DNA of 64,000 nt from Dioscorea cayenensis subsp. rotundata (taxonomy: Eukaryota; Streptophyta; Magnoliopsida; Dioscoreales; Dioscoreaceae). A program made the translations under genes and the position numbers. Shown here piece by piece: positions 24,756-36,350 of the stretch (its first letter is position 1; each line of letters begins with the position of its first letter). The notes under the pieces were generated by a model. It saw nothing but the letters and a program-made list of their open reading frames with translations. It made no database searches and was not told the DNA's origin. The stretch is from assembly GCF_009730915.1 (NCBI RefSeq), contig NC_052489.1, positions 24,359,916 to 24,423,915 on the forward strand, in the 5' to 3' direction.

Positions 24756-25300
24756 AATTATATTTTTACCGAATAGATTTTCCGAATAGGTTTCCCGAAT
24801 GATGTGGATGTTAAGTTGGCATCCATGTCAGCATCCACGTCATTCTTTCTTTATCTTTTTTTTTAAAAAAAAAATTAATTTATATTTATTATCTAAATTC
24901 TAAATTTAAACATTTAATTGTAAAAGATAAAAATATAAATGATAAACCGAAAATCTCTCCCTAAACCCTAAACAAGAAATCACAAACCCTTAGGGTTTAG
25001 GGCATAGGATTTAGGGTCTAGGATTTAGGGCTTAGGATTTAGGGTTTAGGGTTTAGTATTTATTATTTAGGGTTTAAAATTTTAGAATTTTAGTTTATAG
25101 ATTTTGTAATATTTGGGTTTATGATTTTAGATATAGTTATATATATATATTTTTTTTAAAATTTCAAGTATTTAAGAATTTTTAAAGTTCAAATTTGAAA
25201 TTTATATAAAAAAATAATAATGACGTGGATGAGAATGTGGATGACAAGTTGGGCATCCACGTCATTCGGGAAACTTATTCGGTAAATCGTAAAAATATCA
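24756..25300. mobile_element. TIR element with telomere-like core, next to the YjgA/DarP-like promoter
   Basis: The terminal inverted repeats are about 80 bp. The left arm starts atatttttaccgaat and runs through tttcccgaatgatgtggatg to gcatccacgtcatt. The right arm is the inverse, from aatgacgtggatg to cattcgggaaactta and gtaaaaatat. The core has a short block of ccctaaa-type repeats followed by several tttaggg-type repeats in the opposite sense (24955-25080). The long TIRs resemble Mutator-type MITEs, but I find no clear 9-bp target duplication. Its inner end is about 35 bp from the possible TATA box. Confidence 0.75.
24955..25080. repeat. Degenerate telomere-like repeats, inverted
   Basis: Words of the plant telomere type occur: ccctaaaccctaaac first, then tagggtttaggg and several degenerate ggatttaggg units. 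They lie in the core of a TIR element. An interstitial origin by element capture is more likely than a chromosome fusion. Confidence 0.7.
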
Positions 25301-26139
25301 TCGCTTCGTAATATAAGCATGTGAAATATATGAGGACACAATTACTAGTTGAGCTTCCATCCAAACACATACTTGTTGCATTTCATCGGTGTATATATAT
25401 ATATATTAAAGATCTGCAGAAGTAGTTTTGTAGACATATAGATATCTCATGGTTTATCTTGTTATTCTGTTGGTTTTTTTCATCTCTGGTGGGGGCTGTT
25501 GTACTTTTTTTTTAAATAGATATGGTTTATTTATCTTTTCAAAATATATATATATATATATACATATTTAAAAAAAGTAAAACAGGTGAAGGTGAAAGTT
25601 AAAAATCATTAGATACTAATCTAACAACTTCAGATAATATTCACAAATTTATAATCTATAGACACTCCCGGAAGGCTACCTTCGTGTATGTATATTTGTC
25701 ACTTATAATTTTGGATTCAGTAAAAACATGAAAATAATATATTCCAATATTTAATTTTAATGAAGTTTTGATATAAATAAATAAAATTAAATAATAAAAG
25801 GGTTTTCTATAGATTTCAAGCTTTCAAATATTAAACCCATTAAATAAAATGTTGAGAAAGAATGCACTATTTAGTTGATCAGTAACTTATTAGATCAGGG
25901 TATCCAAAACACTCTATTTTATAATTCTTTATCATGTATTTACACATCAATATTTGTTTTCATCCTCTAGATGAAGAGCTTTGAAGCAATCCAAAGGTAC
26001 TGGGCCGGTCTTGGCCCACTATTAGAACTGGGCCTTATCTAAATATTCCTCACAAGTAAACCCAAATAAAAAACAATCCTTTCTTGTAAATATAGTCTGA
26101 TATGGCATAATAAATAAGAAATCCATATACTTTTATGGT

Positions 26140-26469
26140 CTTGTTTGGATTGACTTTTGAAAAACTCAGAAGTATTTTTTTATAAATTAAATGACTACGG
26201 GTTCGAAAAATGTTGTTTGTATTGAACTTACAGAAAGACAGACGTAAAAAATTTGAAAAAGCAGCCTTTTTTCAATAAATGGTCATTCTGAAACTTATGA
26301 AAAATGATGTTTTTAGAAACTATTTTTTCTGACAATTTCGTTTTACGTAAAAAGTTTAATCCGACGTAAAAATACTAAAAAGTCTTAGAAATTACTCGAA
26401 GAAATGACTTTTCAGTAAAACACTTCTACTAAAACTAAGCACGTTTTTGATAAGTCAATCTAAACAAGG
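26140..26469. mobile_element. 330-bp MITE with 25-bp TIRs
   Basis: The left end cttgtttggattgacttttg and the inverse of the right end, ccttgtttagattgacttat, match closely. The interior is AT-rich and non-coding. No clear target duplication. Confidence 0.65.
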
Positions 26470-29400
26470 CTAATATACCCCTGTTCTCTACACTACCATG
26501 GTGGTGGTCCCCACCTAACCGGCAAAAGAAGTGCAAAGCTGGATTTTAATACTCTAATCAGTCTAATATCACGTTTGAATACTCTTGTTTATATTTAGTA
26601 TTTTGATTAAATTAATTACATGCTATAATTTCAACATCCCCCATGTCACACCAGCCAATATAAAGTAAATGAGATGATAAATTTTTTTCTTATAACTTCT
26701 TTTAGTTTTTTACAATATATAAAGTTTAGAAACATTTTTAATGGAAAAAAAAAAAAAAATCATTGAGCACTCAAACATTTTTCTACCCACTCAAGAAAAT
26801 AAGTGACCATTGGCTCTTGGTGACCACTAAGTGCTCCGTGGCCACTAACCGTTTAATTAGTAGGTCCCGTTTATATTTTAAATTATTTTTTTAAAATTTA
26901 AATGTAATTGGATCTATTTTTTAATTAAAAAAAATTAAAAAAATTAAAGGTTTTAACCATTGCACCATCAAACGGATAGATTTTTTTTTTTCTTAATTTA
27001 AACCTTTTTTATTTTTAAAACAGTATAACTATTTAAGATGGTCTAATATCATCTTGGCCTTCCATTGTTATTCATCTAGTTGCTCCTCATTTAAAACTCT
27101 TGATTTTATCTTCAAATCTTTTTTTTTCGAAGTGTATTTTTTTGTTGTTTTCCAAATTAAGTGCATTTGGTGTGAATAAAAAGTCATGTTTAATCAGAAC
27201 TTTTCACTTTTATAACATGTGAGCAATAAGATATTTGATTTCTATGTACGAAGTTGAGAGTTTAATTCTCTTTCAATGCATTCATAGTTGAAGTATAATA
27301 AATGTGTTTTTGAGATGGGCTTGCTCATATTATTAAAAAAAAAACAATTAGAATGTACATTTTTTACAGTAATAATTTAATTTATAATAATTATTTCATT
27401 ATCATATCAACTCATTGGCCTAGCTTTTGAATTCAATTTATGACTTGTCTATATTTTTAAAAAATAAAAGTAAAAAAAAATGAGCTAGGTTTTCAAAGAT
27501 GACTTGTCCATATTAGAATTAAAAAAACATTAGAAACAATATTGGATTTTATTCTTTTATTTTTTAAACTCCATGTCTAAATAGAATCTAAATATATTTG
27601 CAAAGTATATTATAATGATATAAATAAAAATATTTATATATGCTTTAGTAACTTACATGGATATGTACAAAAATCTTTTTTTTTTTTTTTAATATCTAAG
27701 ACAATAAAGATATATTGATTACTTGATTATCATAATCATGAATGAAAACTAACAAAAGATATCTCAATTTTTTTCATCATCATAGCAACGAATAAAAAAA
27801 ATTATTCACTAAAATAACAAATGCATTTGGTGGTTCTAAAACTTGTTTTATAAATCAACTCTAACAAACATATTTTGATATTCTATAAAAATAAAAAATA
27901 AAAATAGGAAATATGTTATGAAAACAAAAGTAAAGTAAGGTTTTTGGAATTTTTTTTAAACATGTCCTTAAAATTTGAACCTTCATCATTAACTTAAGAA
28001 TTATATTCAGAATCCATTAATAATGTAACTCCAGTGCTTAATTTGAAGGTTAAAAAAAAATTCTACCCAAGGATAGAATCATAATCTCACTGTTCAATAG
28101 ACATAATTAATTATTTGAGTAATGGGAGTAATTATTATAATAATGTCATTTGAAAAACAATATTATGTTAAATTTAAACTCTCTCATGTTTTTTTTCTTC
28201 AATTTTATACTTTTTTATCCTCTCAAACATCACAAGTAAAGCAAACAAACCATATTTATTTATTTATCAACAAATCACTTCTAAATCAAAATCAAGTGAA
28301 AAATTAGAAATTTAACAAAGATTTTCTTTAAATCACAACTTTGTCTTGTTTGGTAATGAGTCGACAATCTCTTGGTTTATTATTATTGGGTTTATTACTT
28401 AAAGTATTTGTGTTTTTACATAATAGACGGATTTAAAACTCAATTCAACATATATGAGTTAAAGTATTAAATCTTTATTTGCACACGTTTCTAATTTATT
28501 TATTTTGCAAAAAAAAAAATCCTGAATCAACAAGGATAGCTTTTGTGGTGGAGGTCTAAAAAAAAAATTATTATTTCTTTAATAGATGTCTCAATTCACA
28601 TAGCTGTGTTTCCGTGGGTTAAAATTTTTATAATAAAATAAAATAAATAAATAAATAAATAAGCAGCATCAACGACACCACACCCGCAAACACAGCTTCT
28701 CCTGGATCGCAAGGCTTGTTTATCCATCAAGAACTAGTAACTATTGATCATGCTGGCTAGTCCATGAGCATGCTGCCAGTTTATGCATGCACACTGCCTT
28801 ATATGAAAGGTTGAACAAAAAGAAAAAATTGAAAGCAAATCCCACGCCTACTAATATTATCCTTGAGAACAACAGCACATGTTGCTAGTCATCCTTTTGC
28901 TTGTGAAAAAGCAAGAATATAGAGAAACAAAAGCTAAGTATGCTATAGAGTAGCAGTAGTAATAATAGTAGAGTTCACATATATTCTTGTTCCTACCTAT
29001 GCTTTATTTCAAGTAGTTTCATCACCATTGCATCACCTTTGTCCCCCTTTTGTTCCACACCACCCAAACAAGGACCCATGGCTGATGTAATCTCATTGAC
29101 CACCAGTCAAAATCATGTAGCTAAACTATGCAAAGCTTCTCTCCTTTACCCATAATTTGAGTCTTTAACTTTGGATCAAGCTGAGCTTTTTGACCATATA
29201 TACAAGTGATGATAAGTTTAATTGTCTCTGCGAGAGAGTAGAGAGGGACATGGTGCATGAAAGGTTTTAATCTTTTAAGAAAAAGAAAAAAAAGAGAGAG
29301 AGAGAAAGACAACATGATATTGTTTGGAGAGAAGGGTGACAAGAAATCTAATGATATTGTGTATGTGAAGTGAGGCAAAGTGATCCATTGAGGGACCATC

Positions 29401-31199
29401 ATATGAGCCTGGCTTTGCTCCTTCTCATGCTTTTGCCACCCTTGTATTCATTGCTTAGGGAGAGTGGTGTGGCTAAAGTTATAAAGATAAAGACCCTTTA
29501 CCTTCTCTCTAGTCAGAGCATCAAACCTTTGCATGTATCATGAGGTTCAATGTATTGCAAGGGTGGAAATAGTGGCAGTGGGATCACTCACCATTCAAAG
29601 ATATATATAATACAAACATTACTCTTACTTCATCTTATATGTTTAACTTAATTTCTTTCTTTCTTTTTAATCTATATGGTTAATATTGTATGATAAAAGG
29701 GATTAAAAAGATAGGTAAAAAAGGGGATTGATGTTCATGTTATAAAGCTTTGTGTTTTCAAACCTCTAGAGCAAAGGGGCAGTGACTTTATAATAGCAGC
29801 ATGGAAGAAGAAAGACGAGCAGATGAAGAAGAAATGGAACTTGGTGGGGTTTCAATCATTGTAAATTAATGATTCAGTTTGAATGAAGTTTGTCAAATTA
29901 ATATTAGAATCAAACATTAGCTCAACATAATCACCCATGCACGTGTTATGTATATATGTGTATCCAATTAAGATCATGAGAACCAAGGTGAAGTAAAAAC
30001 ACAAGGTATTACACGAATAAGTTTTTGAATAATTTATAGCTTTAAGATTAAAAGATTTGAAGATTTCAAGTTAATTACATATATAGAATTCAAATTACAA
30101 AACCAATGACTATTTAAAGTTCAAATATCAAATCATGCAACTCTTTCTTTTGAATCATGAAGTTGTTTTGCTCATATTTGGTACAACAATAGCTGAACCA
30201 CATAGTACTTCATAAGTTATTTCATACGTTGGATGCTGTTAATTATGGCACACTGTCAACCGTATCTTTGTAAGAGGCTTAACTCATGCTAATTACTAAT
30301 GTTTATTATTCATAATCTAATACTAGCTCTTTTCATTATTTCATTCTAATACGAGGAGATTTAACTAAGTGATTAATTAGGGCCTCGGTGGGTTTTTTGG
30401 GTTATAATCTCTGAAAATGTTATTGTAGGTTCATAAATAATATTTTGTAATTTGAATCTAGAGTTGTTAAATCATTATTTTTAAGAATATTAGAATTTTT
30501 AATTTTTTTTATTATTATGAAGTTAAGTAACCTTTCATAATACTAGCAACTCCCAAACTAATCCTCTTGTCTCAATTAAATCGTATTTTTTTTGGTGTAA
30601 TTACCCATGTAATTTTGTCTATCCATTTATGATGGAATTGTAATCTCTGTCCTATTTTATATAAACTATTCAATTTATTCTTATTATAGATGTTTGTTGT
30701 TTTGCTCTTGTCAGTTTGTACTATTTTCACTTTAATAAATTGTGATTTACTCATTTTCATTAAAAAAAAATTATAATACTATATATATATATTTGCTAAC
30801 ATATTAAAATAATATTGGTTTGTATATTTTAAAATTATCTAACTAGAGTACATCATATGAGATCATTATATTTATGTAATTATTTCTTATCAGTGAATTA
30901 GCACTTTATGTAATTATTTTTTATAATTTTAGTTGCATTTATTAATCATCCAATTAATTTATCAAACTGATTTGGTTTTGACAATTTCCTTTGTTTTTTT
31001 TCCCATTAAAATCTTTAAAAAATTCCTAAAGAGAAAACCTTGTCCTTGCATCACTTGTTCCGAAATTCTCAATTTCTAAACCCAATCTCCAATCTTAAGG
31101 TATCCATGTGAGAGAATTAAACTTTATTTTAAGGAACCATTTATTTATTTGCTTATTTATTTTATTCATTCATACTCAATAGATATATATATATATATA

Positions 31200-31450
31200 G
31201 AAAAACATCATCTAGGTAAGTACCTAGATTTCAAATCTAGGGATGTTTTAAATCTAAGCCGTTGGATCATCATTTGATGGTTGATTGTTTACTTAAACAC
31301 TGTATATTTTTTTTTTTACTTTTTATGATTACTGTACAACACTGTAGAACGCGGTTTCTACTGTTCATAATGATAAGAGCCATCAGATTACCATCCAATG
31401 GCTACTATGGACATACCTAGATTTGAAATCTAGGGACGTCCCTAATTGAT
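31200..31450. mobile_element. 250-bp MITE inserted at a (TA)n microsatellite
   Basis: The left part has cctagatttcaaatctagg followed by a ccgttggat region; the right part has the inverse, ending cctagatttgaaatctaggg. The inverted repeats total about 75 bp. (TA)n lies directly left (31181-31199) and (CT)n(TA)n directly right (31456-31488). The terminal blocks are themselves palindromes. Confidence 0.65.
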
Positions 31451-31455
31451 GGGTC

Positions 31456-31488
<33 letters not shown>

Positions 31489-33685
31489 ACTATGATGTTT
31501 TAAACTTGTGTATATATATATACATAGTCATATATATTAATTTTATTGATAAACTAAGTTTATGGATGGACACACACATGTGGTTGAAACCATGCTGGAT
31601 CAGAAGCAATCATGTGGCCCTCATCCTTTCTTCAAACCGTCTTTCCTTTTATACATTTCTCATCCATGGCTCACCACCTTTTATACCACCTCATGTCTTC
31701 CCTCTTGGCATGCCTGCCTTCATTTCCAACTTTTTCCTTCTAATAAACATCATATAATTATATAAAATATGTAGCTGCTGCTTCTTCTTCTTTCTTTTTC
31801 TTTCTACTTCATGGATAATTAATATTAGGTTTTTTTTACCCCACCAATTTTTATGAATCACCAATTTTAAACGAACAAATGACATATTAAAAGTCTTATA
31901 AAAAAATGTATCACATTCTATATATGAGAATGTTTTAACTTATGTGACCCAAACTTCTATCACTTGGAGTCTCGAATAATCTTTTGTTGATAATATTAGA
32001 GATTTTCTAGCAGCATAGTTAATTATCATAGTATATGAATAAACTACAATCAACTATATTTTAACAACAAATTAATTATACTTAAGCAAGTGGATTTTGT
32101 GATATATATATATATATATATATGAAAATCAGTATGTGAAGCCAAAAATCTACTTGGATCATTTAACATTACATTAAATATTAATATTTATTTTTGGTTT
32201 GAGAAATTAAAGATTTTATATTTGCCTGTCTCAAATTTATTAAATCCAAATTTTAATATTTTAATCCTAAAAGAGGCCATTTTGTAAATACATTCATCTA
32301 ACCAAACAATATATATAGATGGATATATATTCAGATACACATTGAAAATTACAATAATTATAAATCCATATTTTGAATAACTAAAAACCCATATTTAATT
32401 AATAATAGAAAACATCACATTATATTTTATATTTTATTTTATTTTTTAGGATAATTTGGACAAGCCACCGTCTCCGGCCCTCCCTCTCTCTCTTTCTCAC
32501 TCACACATCCCTGTAGCATTATAATTTTCTCCCGGGCAGTTAGAGCTGAGAGGTGTCTATATTAACCTTATTCATTCACCCACAACTATTTAGGAAAAGA
32601 TTAGCAAAATACAAAAGACCAATAAGTGAACAAAGTGAAGCTGGTGAAAGTACAAGTGCTTTTAACATTGTAAAAAGAGAATAAAATAAACAAAAGAATG
32701 GTGGTAGAGTAAATAAGGGGGGGCACTCAAGTTCATCATTCCAAACAAGGTTAAAAGCTGGTATATTTACAGTAATCAAGGCAGCATCAACAACAAAAAC
32801 CAAGAAACAAAAAGAGAAAAAAAAGAAAAGAAAAGAGAGACAGAGAAAGAGAGTATATATATATAGAAAGAAAGACAAGCATCCGGCATAGTTTACTTGG
32901 TTAACATAATTTAATTCATATATTCATTGTTGTTTCCTCATTCTTAATTCCATTTGGGTGGTCCGTGTGAGGGGACCTTGCTTGGAATGTGGGTTTACTG
33001 CCCCCATGCTCACATCCACCCAAAATTAATTTATATATATATATATTATTATATTATTAAGAATCAATGAACCAAAGCAAAGTTTAAAAAGTATTTGCAG
33101 GTTGGGTTTGGATCAGATTCAGATTTTATGTAATATAATGAGTTGGTATGATGAGATTCTTCCATTCGTTTATGATATTTGTTATATTTAAAATATGCTA
33201 TTTTTATATAATTATTATTATCATTTATACAATTTTATTTAAAATAGATTTTTACAAGATCAATTTTTAATGAGTTTTTACATTAAAAAAACCCCTTTAA
33301 AATTTTTTAAAAATATATATAACTTTCAAAATTTAATGTACTTAATTATATAAATTTATGTTCTTCACATGCAGGATTACAAAAAATAATAATTATATAA
33401 TATATTAAAAATAGTGAATAATTACATAATATGAGTTTTGGGATGAAAATTAATTATAAAATATTATTCTGAAGAGCAAATAGTCTAATTTGTAAAGACG
33501 TACACATGAAAGAATCCGAGGGATATATATATATATATAGATAACTTTTCTTTTCAATTTGAGAAAATAATCACCTATTTAATATATATATATATATGTA
33601 TATTTTAAAAAAAATATATATTTAATATATTTACTTATATGATCATGAACATGATCATAATACTCCTTAAGTCTCTTTCTCCGAC

Positions 33686-33693
33686 TATAAATA
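33686..33693 (+). promoter_or_regulatory. TATA box of the AUX1/LAX gene
   Basis: The canonical motif tataaata (in actataaatagagg) lies 78 bp upstream of the start codon at 33771. It predicts transcription start near 33718-33725 and a 5' UTR of about 50 nt. Confidence 0.75.
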
Positions 33694-33770
33694 GAGGATA
33701 TATTAACCCTTCTTCCTTCCAGAAAACCAGTGAGAGAAAACCCAAGGGAGATAGATAGAAAGAAGTTCAA

Positions 33771-35229
33771 ATGGGATCAGCTCCAAATGGAGGAGATGAC
33801 AAGGTGGTGGAAACAGTGATGGTTGGAAGGTACATAGAGATGGAGAGGGATGGTGAGAACAAAACCATGAAATCTCGTCTCTCTGGTCTTCTTTGGCATG
33901 GTGGCTCAGCCTATGATGCATGGTTTAGCTGTGCTTCCAACCAGGTCATTTTCTTCATTACTTTTTCTTTTCTTTGTTTCATGATCCTTCATGAACTAAA
34001 ATGAAATGAAATGAATGAATGAGTGAATGAATGAAGTTGGGGTTGCATGCATGGTGTTTGTTTTCAGGTTGCTCAGGTGTTACTAACATTGCCATACTCC
34101 TTCTCCCAACTGGGAATGGCCAGTGGGATCACATTACAACTCTTTTATGGACTCTTGGGAAGTTGGACAGCCTATCTCATCAGCATCCTTTATGTGGAGT
34201 ATAGAACCAGGAAAGAAAGAGAGAAGGTGGACTTCAGAAACCATGTTATTCAGGTATAAATTTATTTTTATATGTTCATGCACGCATAAGAAGTTTAGAA
34301 TGATTTAAAGAGTTGTTAAGATATTTGTTTGATGTCTTGTTTGAAGTGGTTTGAAGTGTTGGATGGACTTCTGGGAAAACAGTGGAGGAATGTGGGGTTA
34401 GCGTTTAACTGCACCTTTCTTCTCTTTGGTTCTGTCATTCAACTGATTGCTTGTGCTAGGTTTGTCATTCGTCCCTTCATTCAAAGTCATTATTATTATT
34501 ATTATTATTATTTTTCAATGTTTTGTCCGTAGCTTATTATGTCTCATCTCTCATGGCAGCAATATATATTACATTAATGACAAGTTGGATAAGAGGACAT
34601 GGACATACATATTTGGAGCTTGCTGTGCTACCACAGTGTTCATCCCTTCATTCCATAACTATAGAATGTGGTCATTTCTAGGTTTAGTCATGACCACCTA
34701 CACTGCTTGGTATCTCACCGTTGCTTCTCTCCTCCATGGCCAGGTATATATATAAATATATATACATATATACGTATATCATCTTTAAATAAAAAAAAAA
34801 GGAAGAAAAAAGAGGTTTTATACTTATTATATATATGCTATAATTTTATAATACACAGGTTGAGGGAGTGAAGCATTCTGGTCCTACGAAGATGGTCCTA
34901 TACTTTACAGGAGCCACCAACATTCTCTACACATTCGGAGGGCACGCTGTTACAGTGTAAGGCGACAAACCCCACTCTGTTTCCCAAAGTACACCTCTAA
35001 AAACAACTCCATTTTTATGAATCATCTTAAACAAAAGCTCCACCACTTTATTATTAAATATCTTCTCCATGTGACTTCTCTTCCACAAAGTGTGTCTCTT
35101 TTCACTCCCTAACTCTAATCTTTAACCAGAAAAAAAAGCACCTCCTCGAACTTTGCCTTTTCCTTATCACATAACGACAACAACTCTTTGCTGTCTCTTC
35201 CCGCCAACCCATTCATGTGATTCCCTTTC

Positions 35230-35260
<31 letters not shown>

Positions 35261-36350
35261 TTATACACACACATTTTCATGCAAAACATAACCAGTCAAA
35301 CAGGCCACTTCACTTTTTATCAGTATTCCCTCTCCGGTCCCTGGCATAGATTGTACGTGACAAAACAACAAACATAATAAAAACCAATAATTAACTCTGA
35401 TTAATGAACTAAATGAATCAATGCAACTCAGGGAGATCATGCATGCAATGTGGAAACCCCAAAAGTTCAAGGCCATATACCTGATGGCAACGTTGTACGT
35501 GCTAACACTAACACTACCCTCAGCCATAAGTGTCTACTGGGCCTTCGGCGACGAGCTACTCAACCGGTCTAACGCGTTCGCTCTGCTACCACGCACGCCA
35601 TGGCGCGACTCTGCCGTGGTGCTAATGCTGGTGCACCAGTTCATCACCTTCGGCTTCGCCTGCACACCGCTCTACTTTGTTTGGGAGAAAGCTATAGGAA
35701 TGCACGATTGCCCGAGCATTTGCAAGCGCGCTGCTGCGCGCTTGCCCGTTGTGATACCGATCTGGTTCTTGGCCATCATATTCCCATTCTTCGGTCCTAT
35801 TAACTCCACTGTTGGTTCTCTTCTTGTTAGCTTCACTGTCTACATCATCCCTGCTCTTGCTCACATGTTCACCTTCCGCTCTGCCACTGCTCGTGAGGTA
35901 TTTTATTTTATTTTATTAATTATTTTATTTATTTAAGAAGAATAATTTAATAGTTTTAATGAAACGCAGAATGCGGTCGAGCAACCACCAAGGTTCGTTG
36001 GAAGATGGGTTGGATCCTATGCGATCAACATGTTAATTGTGGCATGGGTCTTTGTGGTTGGGTTTGGGTTCGGTGGATGGGCTAGCATGACTAATTTCAT
36101 CCACCAAATTGATACATTTGGTCTTTTCACAAAGTGTTACCAATGTCCTCCACCGCCACCACCTCCACCAACAATGCCATCTATGCTTCCTGCTCCTACT
36201 ACCATTGCACCAATTCTATCACCATTAACTTCAAGCACACATAACTACACAAGCACTGCAGCTATTTCTCCGTCTCCGGCTCCGTCCCCGGCTTTTATTG
36301 TTCATCAGCTTCTCCGTCATGGCCACCACCACCACCACCATAGGCCGTGA
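33771..36350 (+). CDS. LAX: AUX1/LAX-type auxin influx carrier
   Basis: Seven exons with GT-AG introns join in frame: 33771-33944, 34068-34253, 34347-34459, 34560-34743, 34859-34956, 35432-35897 and 35970-36350, giving 533 residues. The protein is an amino acid/auxin permease of the plasma membrane that imports IAA with protons. Hallmarks are LWHGGSAYDAWFSCASNQ at the first membrane segment, LPYSFSQLGM, YRTRKEREKVDFRNHVIQWFEVLDG, FGGHAVTVEIMHAMWKP, and the end block QIDTFGLFTKCYQC (to residue 466). The multipass hydrophobic core is collinear with the family. After residue 466 comes a 67-residue tail rich in Pro, Ser and Thr that ends in six consecutive His; this makes it longer than the roughly 480 residues usual for the family. 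A canonical TATA box precedes it. The exact paralogue (AUX1 or a LAX number) cannot be decided here. Confidence 0.95.
35228..35273. repeat. (TA)n(CA)n microsatellite in an intron of the auxin carrier gene
   Basis: A run of TA units passes into CA units within the intron between exons 5 and 6. It is a likely polymorphic site. Confidence 0.8.

Larger units (their letters stand above)
25301..33680. other. 8-kb AT-rich gene desert with MITEs and microsatellites
   Basis: I see no supported gene. The features are (TA)n tracts (about 25389-25406, 25543-25562, 31181-31199, 31472-31488, 32103-32123, 33024-33043 and 33521-33539), two TIR elements listed separately, and poly-A/T runs. A less AT-rich zone at 28660-29600 and pyrimidine-rich DNA near 32460-32530 could be distal regulatory sequence of the auxin carrier gene to the right, but no defined site is visible. 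Confidence 0.5.

Noticed and set aside
24955..25080. True interstitial telomere from a chromosome fusion
   Set aside because: The repeats are few, degenerate and enclosed by terminal inverted repeats, which fits element cargo better.
28746..28782. Words resembling miR167 (atcatgctggc, catgctgccag)
   Set aside because: The mature sequence is not present in full and the hairpin is short and imperfect.
29436..29566. Possible microRNA precursor: ccacccttg-tattcattg pairs with caatgtattgcaagggtgg
   Set aside because: Only about 14 base pairs with an internal loop and no known microRNA sequence; too weak.
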